DNA from: Pseudomonas iridis
GTDB taxonomy: Bacteria; Pseudomonadota; Gammaproteobacteria; Pseudomonadales; Pseudomonadaceae
Length of the DNA stretch: 64,000 nucleotides
Direction of reading: 5' to 3'
Assembly (NCBI RefSeq): GCF_017980685.1
Contig: NZ_JACXXO010000008.1
Location: 1-64,000 of the forward strand
Below are positions 35,974 through 45,727 of the stretch, piece after piece; positions within the stretch are counted from its first letter, which is position 1, and each line of letters starts with the position of its first letter. A program made the translations under genes and the position numbers. The notes below the pieces were generated by a model. The model did not search any database and had not been told where the DNA came from. It saw only the letters and a program-made list of their open reading frames with translations.

Positions 35974-36699
35974 ATGACTGAATCGAACGACACGCCTATC
36001 CAGCCGGAAGAGGGCGACGAGCGCCAACACCGCCGCATCAAGAGTTTCGTGATGCGCGCCGGACGCATGACCGAAGGCCAGCAGAAAGGCCTGGATCAAG
36101 GCGCACCGCTGTTCGTGCTGCCCTTGGCCGATGAACCGGTCGATTACGATCAGGTTTTCGGCCGCTCGGCACCGCGCTCGCTGGAAATCGGTTTCGGCAT
36201 GGGCCATTCGCTGCTGGAAATGGCCGCTGCTGCACCGGATCAGGATTTCATCGGCGTTGAAGTTCACCGTCCGGGTGTCGGCGCGCTGCTCAATGGCGTA
36301 CTGACGCAGGGCCTGACCAACCTGCGGGTCTACGATTGCGACGCGATCGAGGTGCTCAACCGCTGCATCGCCGACAACAGCCTCGACCGCCTGATGCTGT
36401 TTTTCCCGGATCCGTGGCACAAAAGCCGTCACCACAAGCGTCGTATCGTCCAGGCGTCGTTCGCTGAACTGGTGCGCAGCAAGTTGAAGGTCGGCGGCAT
36501 TCTGCACATGGCTACCGACTGGGAGCCGTACGCCGAATACATGCTGGAAGTCATGAACGTCGCCCCGGGCTACCGCAACCTCGCCGAAGACGGCAAGTGC
36601 GTACCGCGCCCGGCCGAACGCCCGATCACCAAGTTCGAACGCCGCGGCGAACGTCTTGGGCATGGCGTGTGGGATCTGAAGTTCGAAAAGCAGTCGTAA
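35974..36699 (+). CDS. trmB: tRNA (guanine-N7-)-methyltransferase
   Basis: A 241-residue SAM-dependent enzyme that makes m7G46 in t[18 protein letters not shown] near residue 70 binds [23 protein letters not shown] near 138 is the family catalytic and tRNA-binding motif, and [17 protein letters not shown] closes the protein. It starts 8 bases after the thiG stop, as in P. aeruginosa. Confidence 0.96.
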   Translation: MTESNDTPIQPEEGDERQHRRIKSFVMRAGRMTEGQQKGLDQGAPLFVLPLADEPVDYDQVFGRSAPRSLEIGFGMGHSLLEMAAAAPDQDFIGVEVHRPGVGALLNGVLTQGLTNLRVYDCDAIEVLNRCIADNSLDRLMLFFPDPWHKSRHHKRRIVQASFAELVRSKLKVGGILHMATDWEPYAEYMLEVMNVAPGYRNLAEDGKCVPRPAERPITKFERRGERLGHGVWDLKFEKQS

Positions 36700-36717
36700 G
36701 CCTTACGCAGTAACAAT

Positions 36718-36806
36718 GTGGGAGCGAGCCTGCTCGCGAAAGCGCTCTGACAGTCAACGATGAAGTTGAATGTCATGACGCCTTCGCGAGCAGGCTCGCT
36801 CCCACA
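36718..36806. repeat. REP pair (GTGGGAGCGAGCC-type), inverted
   Basis: GTGGGAGCGAGCCTGCTCGCG and CGCGAGCAGGCTCGCTCCCAC are perfect inverted copies about 40 bases apart, between the convergent trmB and DUF3392 genes. Confidence 0.93.
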
Positions 36807-36829
36807 TTTGCTTTGTGTATGGCTCGAAT

Positions 36830-37153
36830 TCAGCGGCGGTCGGCGACTACGCCGATCAGCACCAGTACCACCAACAACACCGGCGCCAGGCTGTAGTTGT
36901 TGAACTGGCTCAGGCCTTTGATCACCCAGGGTGTGGCGTAGATCAGCGCCGCGCCGCTACCGACCATGCACAGCAGCGCCATCAGCGGTACGCGCAGGGC
37001 GCCGGCAATGCTGCCCAGACGTTGCTCGACCCAGCCTTTGAAGTCGGCGCCGAACAGCACCAGCAGGCAGCCCACCAGCGCCAGTGCGATTTCCGAGAGG
37101 TTGCTGCGGCTCCAGCGGGAGACGGTAGCGAGCAGGTCGAGTATCAAATCCAT
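36830..37153 (-). CDS. DUF3392 membrane protein
   Basis: A 107-residue protein of the DUF3392 family with three predicted helices: EIALALVGCLLVLFGADF near residue 23, MALLCMVGSGAALIYA near 58 and a C-terminal LAPVLLVVLVLIGVVA. The C terminus (DRR) is short and basic. It follows hemW by 22 bases on the same strand. Function is unknown. Confidence 0.85.
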   Translation of the reverse strand: MDLILDLLATVSRWSRSNLSEIALALVGCLLVLFGADFKGWVEQRLGSIAGALRVPLMALLCMVGSGAALIYATPWVIKGLSQFNNYSLAPVLLVVLVLIGVVADRR

Positions 37154-37175
37154 GCGTTTTCCCTTAGCACTGAAA

Positions 37176-38381
37176 TCAGTTCAGAAATTGTTGCAGCAAG
37201 TCATTGAGGAACAGCTGTCCGCGCTCGGTGGCCGCCAGACGTGACGGTTCGACCTGCAACAGACCGCTTTGTTCTGCGGCTGCCCGGCCTTCGGCGAGGC
37301 TTTCCAGCGACAGCCCCGTGCGCTGCGGATACAGGCGCGATTCGACGCCAGCGGTCAGGCGCAAAGCATTCATCAGAAACTCGAACGGCATCTCGTCATT
37401 GGTCAGGGCTTTTTCGCCAGCCTGAAAGCTTTTTGCCGGGTTGAGGTAGTCCTTCGGCAAGCGCGTTTTCCAGGTGCGCACGATGCGCCCGTCCGGATGG
37501 CTGAGCTTGCCATGCGCACCCGCGCCGATGCCGATGAAGTCGCCGAAACTCCAGTAATTGAGGTTATGCCGCGCCGGGCGGCCGATTTGGGCATAGGCCG
37601 ACACTTCGTATTGCGCATAACCGTGCTCGGCCAGCAGCGCTTGCCCGGCTTCTTGAATGTCCCACAGCGTGTCGTCTTCCGGCAGCACAGGCGGCTGATT
37701 CCAGAACACGGTGTTCGGCTCCAGCGTCAGTTGGTACCAGGAGATATGCGTGGGATTCAGTTCGATGGCCTGGCGCAGATCGCTCAGCGCATCGTCCAGC
37801 GACTGATCGGGCAGGCCATGCATCAAGTCGAGATTGAAGTTATCGAACCCGGCCTGCCGCGCCATGCCAGCGGCGCGCACCGCTTCGTCGCCGTTATGGA
37901 TACGGCCGAGGGCCTCGAGTTTTTCCTGCTGGAAACTCTGGATACCGATCGACAGGCGATTGATCCCCAGCTTGCGATACGCAACGAACTTCTCTTGCTC
38001 GAAGGTGCCGGGGTTGGCTTCCAGCGTGATTTCAATGTCGTGAGCAAACGGAATGCGCTGCTCGACGCCCTCCAGCAAACGCCCGAGCGCCTCGGCACTG
38101 AACAGGCTCGGCGTACCGCCACCGAAGAAAATCGAGCTGATTTCGCGACCGTAGACCGCATGCAGATCCTGATCGAGATCCGCCAGCAACGCGTCGACGT
38201 ACTCCTGCTCCGGCAGCACCGGGCTGGCGGTGTGCGAGTTGAAGTCGCAATACGGGCATTTGCGCACACACCACGGGATGTGGATGTACAACGACAGGGG
38301 CGGCAATGTCTGCAATGGCGCCCGTGGCGAAGAAGCGGCGCCGCCGACTATCAGCGACGACGCAGAGGAGTTACCGGTCAT
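37176..38381 (-). CDS. hemW: Radical SAM heme chaperone
   Basis: A 401-residue HemN-like radical SAM protein. [18 protein letters not shown] near residue 36 carries the CxxxCxxC cluster motif, and [11 protein letters not shown] lies near 85. The HemW type lacks coproporphyrinogen dehydrogenase activity and instead binds and delivers heme. The ATG at 38381 overlaps the rdgB stop as ATGA; the longer frame upstream runs inside rdgB and is rejected. Confidence 0.93.
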   Translation of the reverse strand: MTGNSSASSLIVGGAASSPRAPLQTLPPLSLYIHIPWCVRKCPYCDFNSHTASPVLPEQEYVDALLADLDQDLHAVYGREISSIFFGGGTPSLFSAEALGRLLEGVEQRIPFAHDIEITLEANPGTFEQEKFVAYRKLGINRLSIGIQSFQQEKLEALGRIHNGDEAVRAAGMARQAGFDNFNLDLMHGLPDQSLDDALSDLRQAIELNPTHISWYQLTLEPNTVFWNQPPVLPEDDTLWDIQEAGQALLAEHGYAQYEVSAYAQIGRPARHNLNYWSFGDFIGIGAGAHGKLSHPDGRIVRTWKTRLPKDYLNPAKSFQAGEKALTNDEMPFEFLMNALRLTAGVESRLYPQRTGLSLESLAEGRAAAEQSGLLQVEPSRLAATERGQLFLNDLLQQFLN

Positions 38382-38974
38382 TTCAAGCCCAGACGCTGGC
38401 GCAGCAGATCCATTGCACGGGCGCGGTGGCTGATCTGGTTCTTGTCGGCAGGCGTCAGCTCGGCGCTGGAGCAATCACGCTCCGGCACCCAGAACAGCGG
38501 GTCGTAACCAAAACCGTGTTCGCCGCTGGCCGCCGTCAGCATGCGCCCGTGCCACAAGCCTTCGCAGAGGATCGGTAGCGGATCGTCGGCGTGACGCACC
38601 AGTGCCAGAACACAAACGAACTGCGCGCCGCGCTCGGCCTCAGGAACGTCCTTCAAGGCATCGAGCAGTTTGGCGTTGTTCGCCGCATCGCCCTTGCCGT
38701 CGGCGTACCGCGCCGAGTAGATGCCAGGCGCACCGCCGAGGAAATCCACGGCCAGACCGGAATCGTCGGCCAGCGCCGGCAGCCCGGAAATGCGTGCGGC
38801 ATTGCGCGCCTTGAGGATCGCGTTCTCGACGAACGACAGACCGGTTTCTTCCGGCTCCACGTTGCTCCACTCACCGATCGAGCGCAGTTGCACCGACTCG
38901 CCGAGCATGGCCTGGAGTTCCTTGAGTTTGCCGGCGTTGTGGCTGGCCAGTACGAGCTGCTTGAGGTTCATCAT
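38378..38974 (-). CDS. rdgB: XTP/dITP diphosphatase
   Basis: A 198-residue Ham1/RdgB enzyme that clears non-canonical purine triphosphates (ITP, dITP, XTP). [16 protein letters not shown] near residue 9 contains the SHNxGKxxE substrate motif, [21 protein letters not shown] near 67 the central motif, and [10 protein letters not shown] near 150. Overlaps both the DUF4426 gene before it and hemW after it by 4 bases. Confidence 0.96.
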   Translation of the reverse strand: MMNLKQLVLASHNAGKLKELQAMLGESVQLRSIGEWSNVEPEETGLSFVENAILKARNAARISGLPALADDSGLAVDFLGGAPGIYSARYADGKGDAANNAKLLDALKDVPEAERGAQFVCVLALVRHADDPLPILCEGLWHGRMLTAASGEHGFGYDPLFWVPERDCSSAELTPADKNQISHRARAMDLLRQRLGLK

Positions 38975-39405
38975 TCGCCGGGGAAAAGTTCTTGGTTGAA
39001 ATTGATGGTGTTGATCTTGTCGCCATTCTGCACCTTGATTTCAAAGGTGCGGGTTTCCTGCTGTTCCACCGGGTACTGGGCGATGTAATAGATCGCGCCC
39101 TTTTCGGTGACCTGGCGGAAGTTCAGCGGCACGCTTTTGCTGGTCAGGTCTTTGACCGTGCCGGTGACATTGGCGATCAATGGTTTGCCGTCCTTGATCA
39201 CCGAGACATTGATCACGCCTTGGTTCTTGCTGCGGATCAGTTCGGCAGCCTTGGCGATGTCAGGCGTCAGAAAGGTGGAATTAAAGGTGTTGTAGTGAAC
39301 GGTGACATCACCAAACACTTCCTTGCGCTCGCCCTTGATCGCGTCGGCGGCGACCGCCGAAAAGCTCAGACATGCCGCCAACAGCGTGCCAATCAAACGT
39401 CTCAT
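38971..39405 (-). CDS. Exported DUF4426 protein
   Basis: A 144-residue protein with a Sec signal peptide (about residues 1-20, ending SAVAADA) and a DUF4426 beta-rich body: [21 protein letters not shown] near 30 is characteristic. Probably periplasmic; function unknown. It sits between metW and rdgB, 18 bases after metW, in the metX-metW-DUF4426-rdgB-hemW unit. Confidence 0.88.
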   Translation of the reverse strand: MRRLIGTLLAACLSFSAVAADAIKGERKEVFGDVTVHYNTFNSTFLTPDIAKAAELIRSKNQGVINVSVIKDGKPLIANVTGTVKDLTSKSVPLNFRQVTEKGAIYYIAQYPVEQQETRTFEIKVQNGDKINTINFNQELFPGE

Positions 39406-39423
39406 GCTCGTTCTCCTCGAATG

Positions 39424-40044
39424 TCAGACCGCGATTTGGTGATCTGCCACTACCGGGCTGCTGACGCGGTAGATACCAATCTCACCTAACAGATTAGGCC
39501 ATAGCTTACTGGCCCACCCGTGGCGGTGCTGTTGATCCACGGCAAGCCGATCAATGACCTTCGCGTCACGTTCGCGGCAAAGTTCTTCAAAGTCTTCGAA
39601 GGTGCAAAAGTGAATGTTCGGCGTGTTGTACCAGGTGTAGGGCAAAAACTCCGACACTGGCATGCGCCCCTTGCTCGCCAGGTACCAGCGGCAGCGCCAG
39701 TGGCCGAAATTGGGGAAGGTGATGATGCACTGACGACCGACCCGCAGCATTTCGTCGAGGATCTTGTCCGGGTAGTGCACCGCTTGCAGGGCCTGGGTCA
39801 TGACGACGATGTCGAAACTGTTGCTGGCAAAGTTGCCGAGGCCCTTGTCCAGGTCCTGCTCGATGACGTTGACGCCTTTGGCCACGCACTGGGCAATGTT
39901 GTCAGCGTCGTTTTCCAGGCCATAACCGGTGACCTGCTTGTTGTCGCGCAGCCAGGTCAGCAGTTCGCCGTCACCGCAACCGAGGTCGAGGACGCGGCTG
40001 CCGGCGGGGATCCATTCCTGGATGATTTCCAGATCAGCTCTCAT
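39424..40044 (-). CDS. metW: Methionine biosynthesis protein MetW
   Basis: A 206-residue class I SAM-dependent methyltransferase-fold protein. SRVLDLGCGDGELLTWL near residue 17 is the SAM-binding motif. MetW is encoded with metX in many proteobacteria and is needed with it for homoserine acylation. It starts 7 bases after the metX stop. Confidence 0.95.
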   Translation of the reverse strand: MRADLEIIQEWIPAGSRVLDLGCGDGELLTWLRDNKQVTGYGLENDADNIAQCVAKGVNVIEQDLDKGLGNFASNSFDIVVMTQALQAVHYPDKILDEMLRVGRQCIITFPNFGHWRCRWYLASKGRMPVSEFLPYTWYNTPNIHFCTFEDFEELCRERDAKVIDRLAVDQQHRHGWASKLWPNLLGEIGIYRVSSPVVADHQIAV

Positions 40045-40051
40045 GGCTTTC

Positions 40052-41191
40052 TCACAGCGTGATGCGGTTCATGTAATTGCCGAACGCCTGCAAGTAGCGA
40101 GGGATCGGAATCAGGAAGGCGTCGTGGCCCTGCGGTGCGTCGATTTCCAGATAGCTGACGTCTTTGCGCGCCGCCATCAGTGCATCCACCAGCTCACGCG
40201 AGCGCGCCGGGGAGAAGCGCCAGTCGGTGGTGAAAGACATCACGCAGAACCTGGCCGTGGCGTTCTCGAAGGTTTTCGCCAGGTTATCGTCGAAGTTCGC
40301 CGCAGGATCAAAGTAATCCAGCGCCTTGGTCATCAACAGATAGGTGTTGGCGTCGAAGCGTCCGGAGAACTCTTCGCCCTGATAACGCAGGTAGCTTTCG
40401 ACCTGGAACTCGACACTGTGGAAGTCGTAGTTGAGCTTCTCGCTCTTCAGGCCACGGCCAAATTTCTCGCCCATCGAGTCGTCGGACAGGTAGGTGATAT
40501 GGCCGACCATGCGCGCCAGCATCAGGCCGCGCTTGGGGATTACACCCGCTTCCTGGAACGAACCACCGTGGAATTCCGGGTCGGTGAGAATCGCCTGGCG
40601 CGCCACTTCATTGAACGCGATGTTCTGCGCCGACAGCTTGGGCGCCGAGGCGATGGCCAGGCAGTGACGCACGCGATCCGGATAAGTGATGGTCCATTGC
40701 AGCGCCTGCATACCACCGAGGCTGCCGCCGATCACCGCGGCCCACTGGCCGATGCCGAGCAGGTCAGCGAGACGCGCCTGGCTGTGCACCCAGTCTTCCA
40801 CGGTGAGCACCGGGAAGTCGGCACCAAACGGTTTGCCGGTCTCAGGGTTGATGCTGCTCGGGCCGGTGGAGCCGTTGCAGCCGCCCAGATTATTCAGGCT
40901 GACCACGAAGAATTTGCTGGTGTCGATCGGTTTGCCGGGGCCGATGCAGCTGTCCCACCAACCGGGTTTGCGGTCGTCGACGCTGTGATAACCGGCTGCG
41001 TGATGATGGCCGGACAAGGCGTGGCAGATCAGCACGGCGTTGCTCGCCTGTGCGTTCAGCGTGCCGTAGGTTTCGTAGATCAGGTCATAGGCTGGCAGCG
41101 ACCGGCCACAGGCCAGGGCCAGAGGTTCGCTGAAGTGCGCCGTTTGCGGCGTCACCAGACCAACAGAATCGGGGGGAAAGGCAGTTGGCAT
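40052..41191 (-). CDS. metX: Homoserine O-acyltransferase (MetX family, likely succinyl)
   Basis: A 379-residue alpha/beta hydrolase-fold acyltransferase for the first committed step of methionine synthesis. [14 protein letters not shown] near residue 144 is the nucleophile elbow with catalytic Ser; [17 protein letters not shown] near 315 and PQGHDAFLI near 350 carry the Asp and His. In Pseudomonas MetX proteins use succinyl-CoA rather than acetyl-CoA, so succinyltransferase activity is inferred. It is the first gene of its unit, with a composite repeat element upstream. Confidence 0.94.
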   Translation of the reverse strand: MPTAFPPDSVGLVTPQTAHFSEPLALACGRSLPAYDLIYETYGTLNAQASNAVLICHALSGHHHAAGYHSVDDRKPGWWDSCIGPGKPIDTSKFFVVSLNNLGGCNGSTGPSSINPETGKPFGADFPVLTVEDWVHSQARLADLLGIGQWAAVIGGSLGGMQALQWTITYPDRVRHCLAIASAPKLSAQNIAFNEVARQAILTDPEFHGGSFQEAGVIPKRGLMLARMVGHITYLSDDSMGEKFGRGLKSEKLNYDFHSVEFQVESYLRYQGEEFSGRFDANTYLLMTKALDYFDPAANFDDNLAKTFENATARFCVMSFTTDWRFSPARSRELVDALMAARKDVSYLEIDAPQGHDAFLIPIPRYLQAFGNYMNRITL

Positions 41192-41244
41192 CGACCCTGC
41201 TCTCGTTGAAATGAGGCGTAAGTCTAAAGACCGCGGGGGTTAGC

Positions 41245-41470
41245 AGCAAGCAGCCCTCACCCTAACCCTCTCCCAGAGGGAGAGGGGACTGACCGAGGGG
41301 TTCTCTCGAGCTACACCGACCTGATTTATCGAGCCGAACTCAGGCCTTGAAAAGCACCAGAATCGGCTCCCTGATCCAGCGGCGAGGGGCACTAAGTGGG
41401 GGAGCTCAGGCCCCGAAAACACCGAAGATCGGCCCCCTCTCCCTCGGGAGAGGGCTGGGGTGAGGGGCGC
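41245..41470. repeat. Composite inverted element (MITE-like), copy 1
   Basis: About 225 bases bounded by inverted ends: CCCTCACCCTAACCCTCTCCC on the left (as CCCTCACCC and CCCTCTCCC) and GGGAGAGGG...GGGTGAGGGG on the right. Each end is itself a hairpin, CCCTCTCCC against GGGAGAGGG. Inner parts shared with the copy at 63,733-63,918 include TGACCGAGG/CGACCGAGG, ACACCGACCTGA/ACATCGACCTGA and GATCGGCCCCCTCTCCCTC/AATCGGTCCCCTCTCCCTC. No transposase is inside. It separates metX from the DUF167 gene. Confidence 0.8.
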
Positions 41471-41484
41471 AGGCGACGCAAGAA

Positions 41485-41781
41485 TCAGGACGAACGCGCA
41501 ACCAGCCCCGGCAAATCCGGCAACTTCTTCGGCGAGCAAATCTTCACCCGTTTCTGCCGGTTCAACTCGCCACTGAGCAAGCTGACCTGGCTCTTGGACA
41601 CCCCAAAAGCCTTGGCCAGAAAGCCCATCAGATACGCATTGGCCTTGCCCTCGACCGGTGGCGCAGTCAGGCGGATTTTCAGGCGATCACCGTGCAGCCC
41701 GCAGAAATCATCGCTACGGGCTGCCGGTTGCAGGTGACACTCCAGAATCAGGTCGTCACCGTCCCAACGAAACCAGCTCAC
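41485..41781 (-). CDS. DUF167 family protein (YggU-like)
   Basis: A 98-residue DUF167 protein: LECHLQPAARSDDFCGLHGDRLKIRLTAPPVEGKAN (key part KIRLTAPPVEGKAN) and FLAKAFGVSKSQVSLLSGE. Small cytosolic alpha/beta protein of unknown role. Overlaps yggT by 4 bases and is last in the yggS-proC-yggT-DUF167 unit, the usual proteobacterial arrangement. Confidence 0.92.
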   Translation of the reverse strand: MSWFRWDGDDLILECHLQPAARSDDFCGLHGDRLKIRLTAPPVEGKANAYLMGFLAKAFGVSKSQVSLLSGELNRQKRVKICSPKKLPDLPGLVARSS

Positions 41782-42368
41782 ATCAGCAGACGGAGGATTT
41801 CCGGCATCATCGTCATCGCCGCCAGATTGTTGATCACCAGCATGTCGATCAGCTTCAGCGCGAGGAAGGCGAAGATCGGCGAGAGATCCAGACCACCGAG
41901 GTTAGGCAGGAATTTGCGGAACGGCGCCAGTGCCGGCTCGCAGATCTGGTTGACCAGCTCAGCGCCCGGGTTGTGGCTGCCCGGAGCGACCCAGGACAGG
42001 ATCACGCTGATGATCAGGGCAAAGAAGAAGATCTTCAGGAACAGCGCAGTCACGCCGATCAGCGACCAGACAAGCAGTTGCAGCGGGTTGCCGATGGTGC
42101 CGTAAGTCAGCAGCAGGGTCAGCGCCATCAGCGCCAGTTGCACCAGAATCGCCAGCACCAGCGACGACATGTCCAGACCGAACATGCTCGGGATGATCCG
42201 GCGCAGTGGCTTGAGCAGCGGCTGAGTCGCTTTGACGATGAACTGGCAGAGCGGGTTGTAGAAGTTCGCCCGCACCAGTTGCAGGACAAAGCGCAGCAGT
42301 ACGATCAGCAGGTACAGGCTGCCGAGGGTTTGCAGCACGTAAACCGCTGCAGTGTTCAATCCAATCAT
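41778..42368 (-). CDS. yggT: YggT family membrane protein
   Basis: A 196-residue protein with two YggT modules, each of two helices: ALQTLGSLYLLIVLLRFVLQL-type N half with RANFYNPLCQFIVKATQPLLKPLRRIIP, and a C half with VAPGSHNPGAELVNQICEPALAPFRKFLP. The repeated P-L-x-x-[FL]-R-x-[IL]-P motif is the family mark. It may affect osmotic or ion homeostasis; the role is not settled. 10 bases after proC. Confidence 0.92.
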   Translation of the reverse strand: MIGLNTAAVYVLQTLGSLYLLIVLLRFVLQLVRANFYNPLCQFIVKATQPLLKPLRRIIPSMFGLDMSSLVLAILVQLALMALTLLLTYGTIGNPLQLLVWSLIGVTALFLKIFFFALIISVILSWVAPGSHNPGAELVNQICEPALAPFRKFLPNLGGLDLSPIFAFLALKLIDMLVINNLAAMTMMPEILRLLM

Positions 42369-42378
42369 GTAAGGCTCC

Positions 42379-43197
42379 TTATTTGCCCAGTTGTTCGGCC
42401 ATTTCGGCCGAGCGGTGCGCGGCGGCGCCGAGTGCTTTTTCCACCAGAGCTTCGAAGCCCCCGGCCTGGAACGATTTGATTGCGGCTTCGGTGGTACCGG
42501 CCGGCGAGGTCACGCGACGACGCAGTTCGGCAGCATCGACGTCACTGGCCGCTGCCATGTGCGCGGCGCCCAGTGCGGTTTGCAGGGTCAGTTGTTCAGC
42601 GGTTTCTTTCGGCAGCCCGAGTTTGACGCCGGCGGCGGTCATGGCTTCGATCAGCAGGAAGAAGTACGCAGGGCCGGAGCCGGATACGGCGGTCACTGCA
42701 TCGAGTTGTTGTTCTTCATTCAGCCACAGTGCGATGCCGACGGCGGACAGCAGTTCTTCGGCTTGCTGGCGTTGTTCGGCAGTCACTTCGCGGGTGGCGT
42801 ACAGGCCACTCACGCCCTGACGCAGCAGCGCCGGGGTGTTGGGCATGCAACGTACGATCGGCTGCTCGCCTAGCCATGCAGTCATGCTCGCGCAGGTAAT
42901 GCCCGCCGCAATGGAGACCACCAGTTGATCGGGTTTGAGGCTCGGGCGAATCGCTTCGCAAACGGCTTTCATCGCCTGTGGTTTGACCGCCAGCACCACA
43001 ACGTCGACGCCTTCGATGGCCTGAGCGTTGTCGGCGAAAGTTTCAATGCCGTGTTCGGCACTGACCTTGGCGCGGGTTTCTTCGCCCGGGTCGCTGGCGC
43101 GGATGTGTGCAGCTTCCAGACCCTTGGCCCGCAGGCCGCCGATCAAACTGGCGGCCATGTTGCCGGCACCGATGAAGGCAATACGTGTGTTGCTCAT
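42379..43197 (-). CDS. proC: Pyrroline-5-carboxylate reductase
   Basis: Last step of proline synthesis, NADPH-dependent. The 272-residue product has the nucleotide motif IAFIGAGNMAASLIGGL at residues 6-22, VVLAVKPQAM near 70 and the C-terminal substrate motif DLRRRVTSPAGTTEAAIKSF-like stretch (here RRRVTSPAGTTEAAIKSF) near 226. 24 bases after yggS. Confidence 0.97.
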   Translation of the reverse strand: MSNTRIAFIGAGNMAASLIGGLRAKGLEAAHIRASDPGEETRAKVSAEHGIETFADNAQAIEGVDVVVLAVKPQAMKAVCEAIRPSLKPDQLVVSIAAGITCASMTAWLGEQPIVRCMPNTPALLRQGVSGLYATREVTAEQRQQAEELLSAVGIALWLNEEQQLDAVTAVSGSGPAYFFLLIEAMTAAGVKLGLPKETAEQLTLQTALGAAHMAAASDVDAAELRRRVTSPAGTTEAAIKSFQAGGFEALVEKALGAAAHRSAEMAEQLGK

Positions 43198-43220
43198 GTC
43201 AGGTCCTTATCTGGAAAATT

Positions 43221-43907
43221 TCAAGATTGGGAATAGTCGCGTGCGCCAAACAGGGCGGTACCAATCCGCACCCAGGTGGCGCCTTGGGCAATGGCCGACT
43301 CAAGGTCATGGCTCATGCCCATGGAAAGTGTGTCGAGTGGCAGATTCAGGCTGGCCTGCAAACGTTGCACGGCAGCAAACGCGGCGTCCTGTTCGGCGCG
43401 ATCTTCGGTCGGCTCGGGAATCGCCATCAAGCCGCGCAGCTTAAGGCGTGGCAGGGCGCTGATGGCATTCGCCAGCGCCGGCAGGTCGGCCGGGGTGCAG
43501 CCGGACTTGCTGGCTTCACCGCTGACGTTGACCTGAATGCAGATGTTCAGCGGCGGCAGGTCGGCCGGGCGCTGTTCGGACAGGCGCTGGGCAATTTTCA
43601 GACGATCCACGGAGTGCACCCATTCGAAATGCTCGGCAATCGCGCGAGTCTTGTTCGATTGAATGGGGCCGATGAAGTGCCAGATCAAGGGCAGGTCGGC
43701 CAGTTCGAGCTGTTTGCTCAGGGCCTCTTGCAGATAGTTCTCGCCAAAGTCCCGCAGACCGGCGGCATGAGCTTCGCGCAGCGCCTCGGCAGGTTTGGTT
43801 TTGCTCACGGCCAGCAACTGCACGCTGTTTTCAGCGCGTCCGGCAGCAGCGGTGGCGGCCTGGATGCGCGAACTAACCTGAAGGATGTTGTCTGCTATCG
43901 TGGACAT
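43221..43907 (-). CDS. yggS: PLP homeostasis protein YggS
   Basis: A 228-residue PLP-binding TIM-barrel protein (PLPBP family) that buffers pyridoxal phosphate and amino-acid pools. LLAVSKTKPAEALREAHAAG near residue 31 carries the PLP Lys; LRGLMAIPEP and LSMGMSHDLESAIAQGATWVRIGTALFG (key SMGMSHDLESAI) bind the phosphate. The ATG at 43907 is used rather than the TTG just before. It starts the leftward proC unit and diverges from pilT across about 56 bases. Confidence 0.95.
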   Translation of the reverse strand: MSTIADNILQVSSRIQAATAAAGRAENSVQLLAVSKTKPAEALREAHAAGLRDFGENYLQEALSKQLELADLPLIWHFIGPIQSNKTRAIAEHFEWVHSVDRLKIAQRLSEQRPADLPPLNICIQVNVSGEASKSGCTPADLPALANAISALPRLKLRGLMAIPEPTEDRAEQDAAFAAVQRLQASLNLPLDTLSMGMSHDLESAIAQGATWVRIGTALFGARDYSQS

Positions 43908-43963
43908 CAAGAGGCGCCGTGGGTCTGAAGGTTCGCGGCATTCTACTGGAATTGAGGAGCGCT

Positions 43964-44998
43964 ATGGATATCACTGAACTGCTGGCCTTCAGCGCCAAAC
44001 AGGGCGCTTCCGACCTGCACCTGTCGGCCGGTCTGCCGCCGATGATCCGCGTCGATGGCGATGTGCGGCGGATCAATCTGCCGGCGCTGGATCACAAGCA
44101 AGTGCACGAATTGATCTACGACATCATGAACGATACCCAGCGGGTCGACTTCGAGAAACATCTGGAAACCGACTTTTCCTTCGAAGTCCCCGGCGTAGCG
44201 CGCTTTCGGGTCAATGCCTTCAATCAGAATCGTGGCGCGGGTGCCGTGTTTCGCACCATTCCCTCGAAAGTGCTGAGCATGGAAGACCTCGCCATGGGCG
44301 ACGTCTTCCGCAAGATCACCGATGCTCCGCGCGGGTTGGTGCTGGTCACCGGGCCGACCGGTTCCGGCAAGTCGACCACGCTGGCGGCGATGATCGACTA
44401 CCTCAACACCCATCGCCACCATCACATCCTGACCATCGAAGACCCGATCGAATTTGTTCACGAGTCGCGCAAATGCCTGATCAATCAGCGTGAAGTCCAC
44501 CGCGATACCCGCAGTTTCGCTACGGCTCTGCGTTCAGCGCTGCGAGAAGACCCGGACGTGATCCTGGTGGGCGAGATGCGCGACCTGGAGACCATTCGCC
44601 TGGCGCTGACTGCCGCCGAGACCGGGCACCTGGTGTTCGGCACGCTGCACACGACGTCGGCCGCGAAAACCATCGACCGGGTGGTGGACGTGTTCCCCGG
44701 TGACGAGAAATCCATGGTGCGTTCGATGCTGTCGGAGTCACTGCTGGCAGTGGTCTCGCAGACGTTGATCAAGAAGATTGGCGGCGGGCGGGTGGCGGCG
44801 CACGAAATCATGCTGGGAACGTCGGCGATCCGTAACCTGATCCGCGAGGACAAGGTGGCGCAGATGTATTCGGCGATTCAGACCGGTGGGTCGCTGGGGA
44901 TGCAGACACTGGATATGTGCCTGAAAGATCTGGTGACCAAGGGTTTGATCAGTCGCGAGCATGCGCGGGAGAAGGCGCGCACGCCGGATAACTTTTAA
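43964..44998 (+). CDS. pilT: Type IV pilus retraction ATPase
   Basis: A 344-residue hexameric ATPase that powers pilus retraction. Walker A GPTGSGKSTTLAAMIDYL near residue 130, the His and Asp boxes around ILTIEDPIEFVH, Walker B VGEMRDLETIRLAL near 203, and the retraction-specific AIRNLIRE motif near 289. The ATG at 43964 follows GAGGAG by 6 bases. No pilU follows here; a REP-like pair and the NlpC/P60 gene do. It works with the Pil-Chp system encoded 9 kb away. Confidence 0.97.
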   Translation: MDITELLAFSAKQGASDLHLSAGLPPMIRVDGDVRRINLPALDHKQVHELIYDIMNDTQRVDFEKHLETDFSFEVPGVARFRVNAFNQNRGAGAVFRTIPSKVLSMEDLAMGDVFRKITDAPRGLVLVTGPTGSGKSTTLAAMIDYLNTHRHHHILTIEDPIEFVHESRKCLINQREVHRDTRSFATALRSALREDPDVILVGEMRDLETIRLALTAAETGHLVFGTLHTTSAAKTIDRVVDVFPGDEKSMVRSMLSESLLAVVSQTLIKKIGGGRVAAHEIMLGTSAIRNLIREDKVAQMYSAIQTGGSLGMQTLDMCLKDLVTKGLISREHAREKARTPDNF

Positions 44999-45001
44999 AA
45001 G

Positions 45002-45107
45002 CAAAAGATCGCAGCCTTCGGCAGCTCCTACAGGTGTTTGTGTTCATCCGCGATATGTGGACGAACATGACCTGTGTAAGAGCTGCCGAAGGCTGCGATC
45101 TTTTGAC
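45002..45107. repeat. REP-like pair (GATCGCAGCCTTCGGCAGCTCC-type), inverted
   Basis: CAAAAGATCGCAGCCTTCGG and GCAGCTCCTACAGGT are mirrored by ACCTGTGTAAGAGCTGCCG and AAGGCTGCGATCTTTTG, making a long near-perfect stem. It lies between the convergent pilT and NlpC/P60 genes; second copy at 33,571-33,653. Confidence 0.9.
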
Positions 45108-45109
45108 CT

Positions 45110-45727
45110 TTAGCGTTGAACCACACGCATCTGGCTTTGCTCTTTCGGTAATACACGCTTGGCAACCACGTAATGTTTCTGCCAATACGGCTTGTTCAGC
45201 GTATCGATGCTCACCGACTTGCCACGACGTGGCGCGTGGATAAAGCGGTCGTTGCCCAGGTAGATGGCAACGTGGTTGACCCGACGGCTCTTGAGCTTGA
45301 AGAAAATCAGGTCGCCCGGTTTCAAATCCTTGCGGTCGACCTTCTCACCGTGGCCGCTGGCCATGGCATTGGAAGTGCGTGGCAGGTCGAATGTGGCGTC
45401 GTTGAACGCGTATTTCACCAGGCCGCTGCAATCAAAGCCTTTACTTGGGCTGCTGCCGCCCCAACGATAAGGAGTACCGAGGACGTTTACGGCGCGGCTC
45501 AGGACATTGCTGCTTTCCTTGCTAGCCATCGGCGGTACCAGGCTGCTGCGGCTTTTGCTGCTCAGCGTGGTGATTTTGCTTTGTTTGCTTTTGCTCGATG
45601 GGGCAGAAGCGTGGGATTTAGGGGTGAAGCCGTTAACGTTAGGAAGACGTTGCTCACGATTGGTGGCGTGGGCGGCCAGTGGCATTAATAGGCAAATAGT
45701 TAGCCATGTCTTGAAAAATGGTCGCAT
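45110..45727 (-). CDS. NlpC/P60 (C40) cell-wall hydrolase
   Basis: A 205-residue secreted cysteine peptidase. A signal peptide (about residues 1-21, ending LAAHA) is followed by a Ser/Lys-rich linker (about 35-70) and the NlpC/P60 domain: YRWGGSSPSKGFDCSGLVKYAF near 88 with the catalytic Cys in DCSG, RRVNHVAIYLGN near 148 with the His, and FIHAPRRGKSV with the third polar residue. Expected to cut peptidoglycan stem peptides. It converges with pilT. Confidence 0.92.
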   Translation of the reverse strand: MRPFFKTWLTICLLMPLAAHATNREQRLPNVNGFTPKSHASAPSSKSKQSKITTLSSKSRSSLVPPMASKESSNVLSRAVNVLGTPYRWGGSSPSKGFDCSGLVKYAFNDATFDLPRTSNAMASGHGEKVDRKDLKPGDLIFFKLKSRRVNHVAIYLGNDRFIHAPRRGKSVSIDTLNKPYWQKHYVVAKRVLPKEQSQMRVVQR

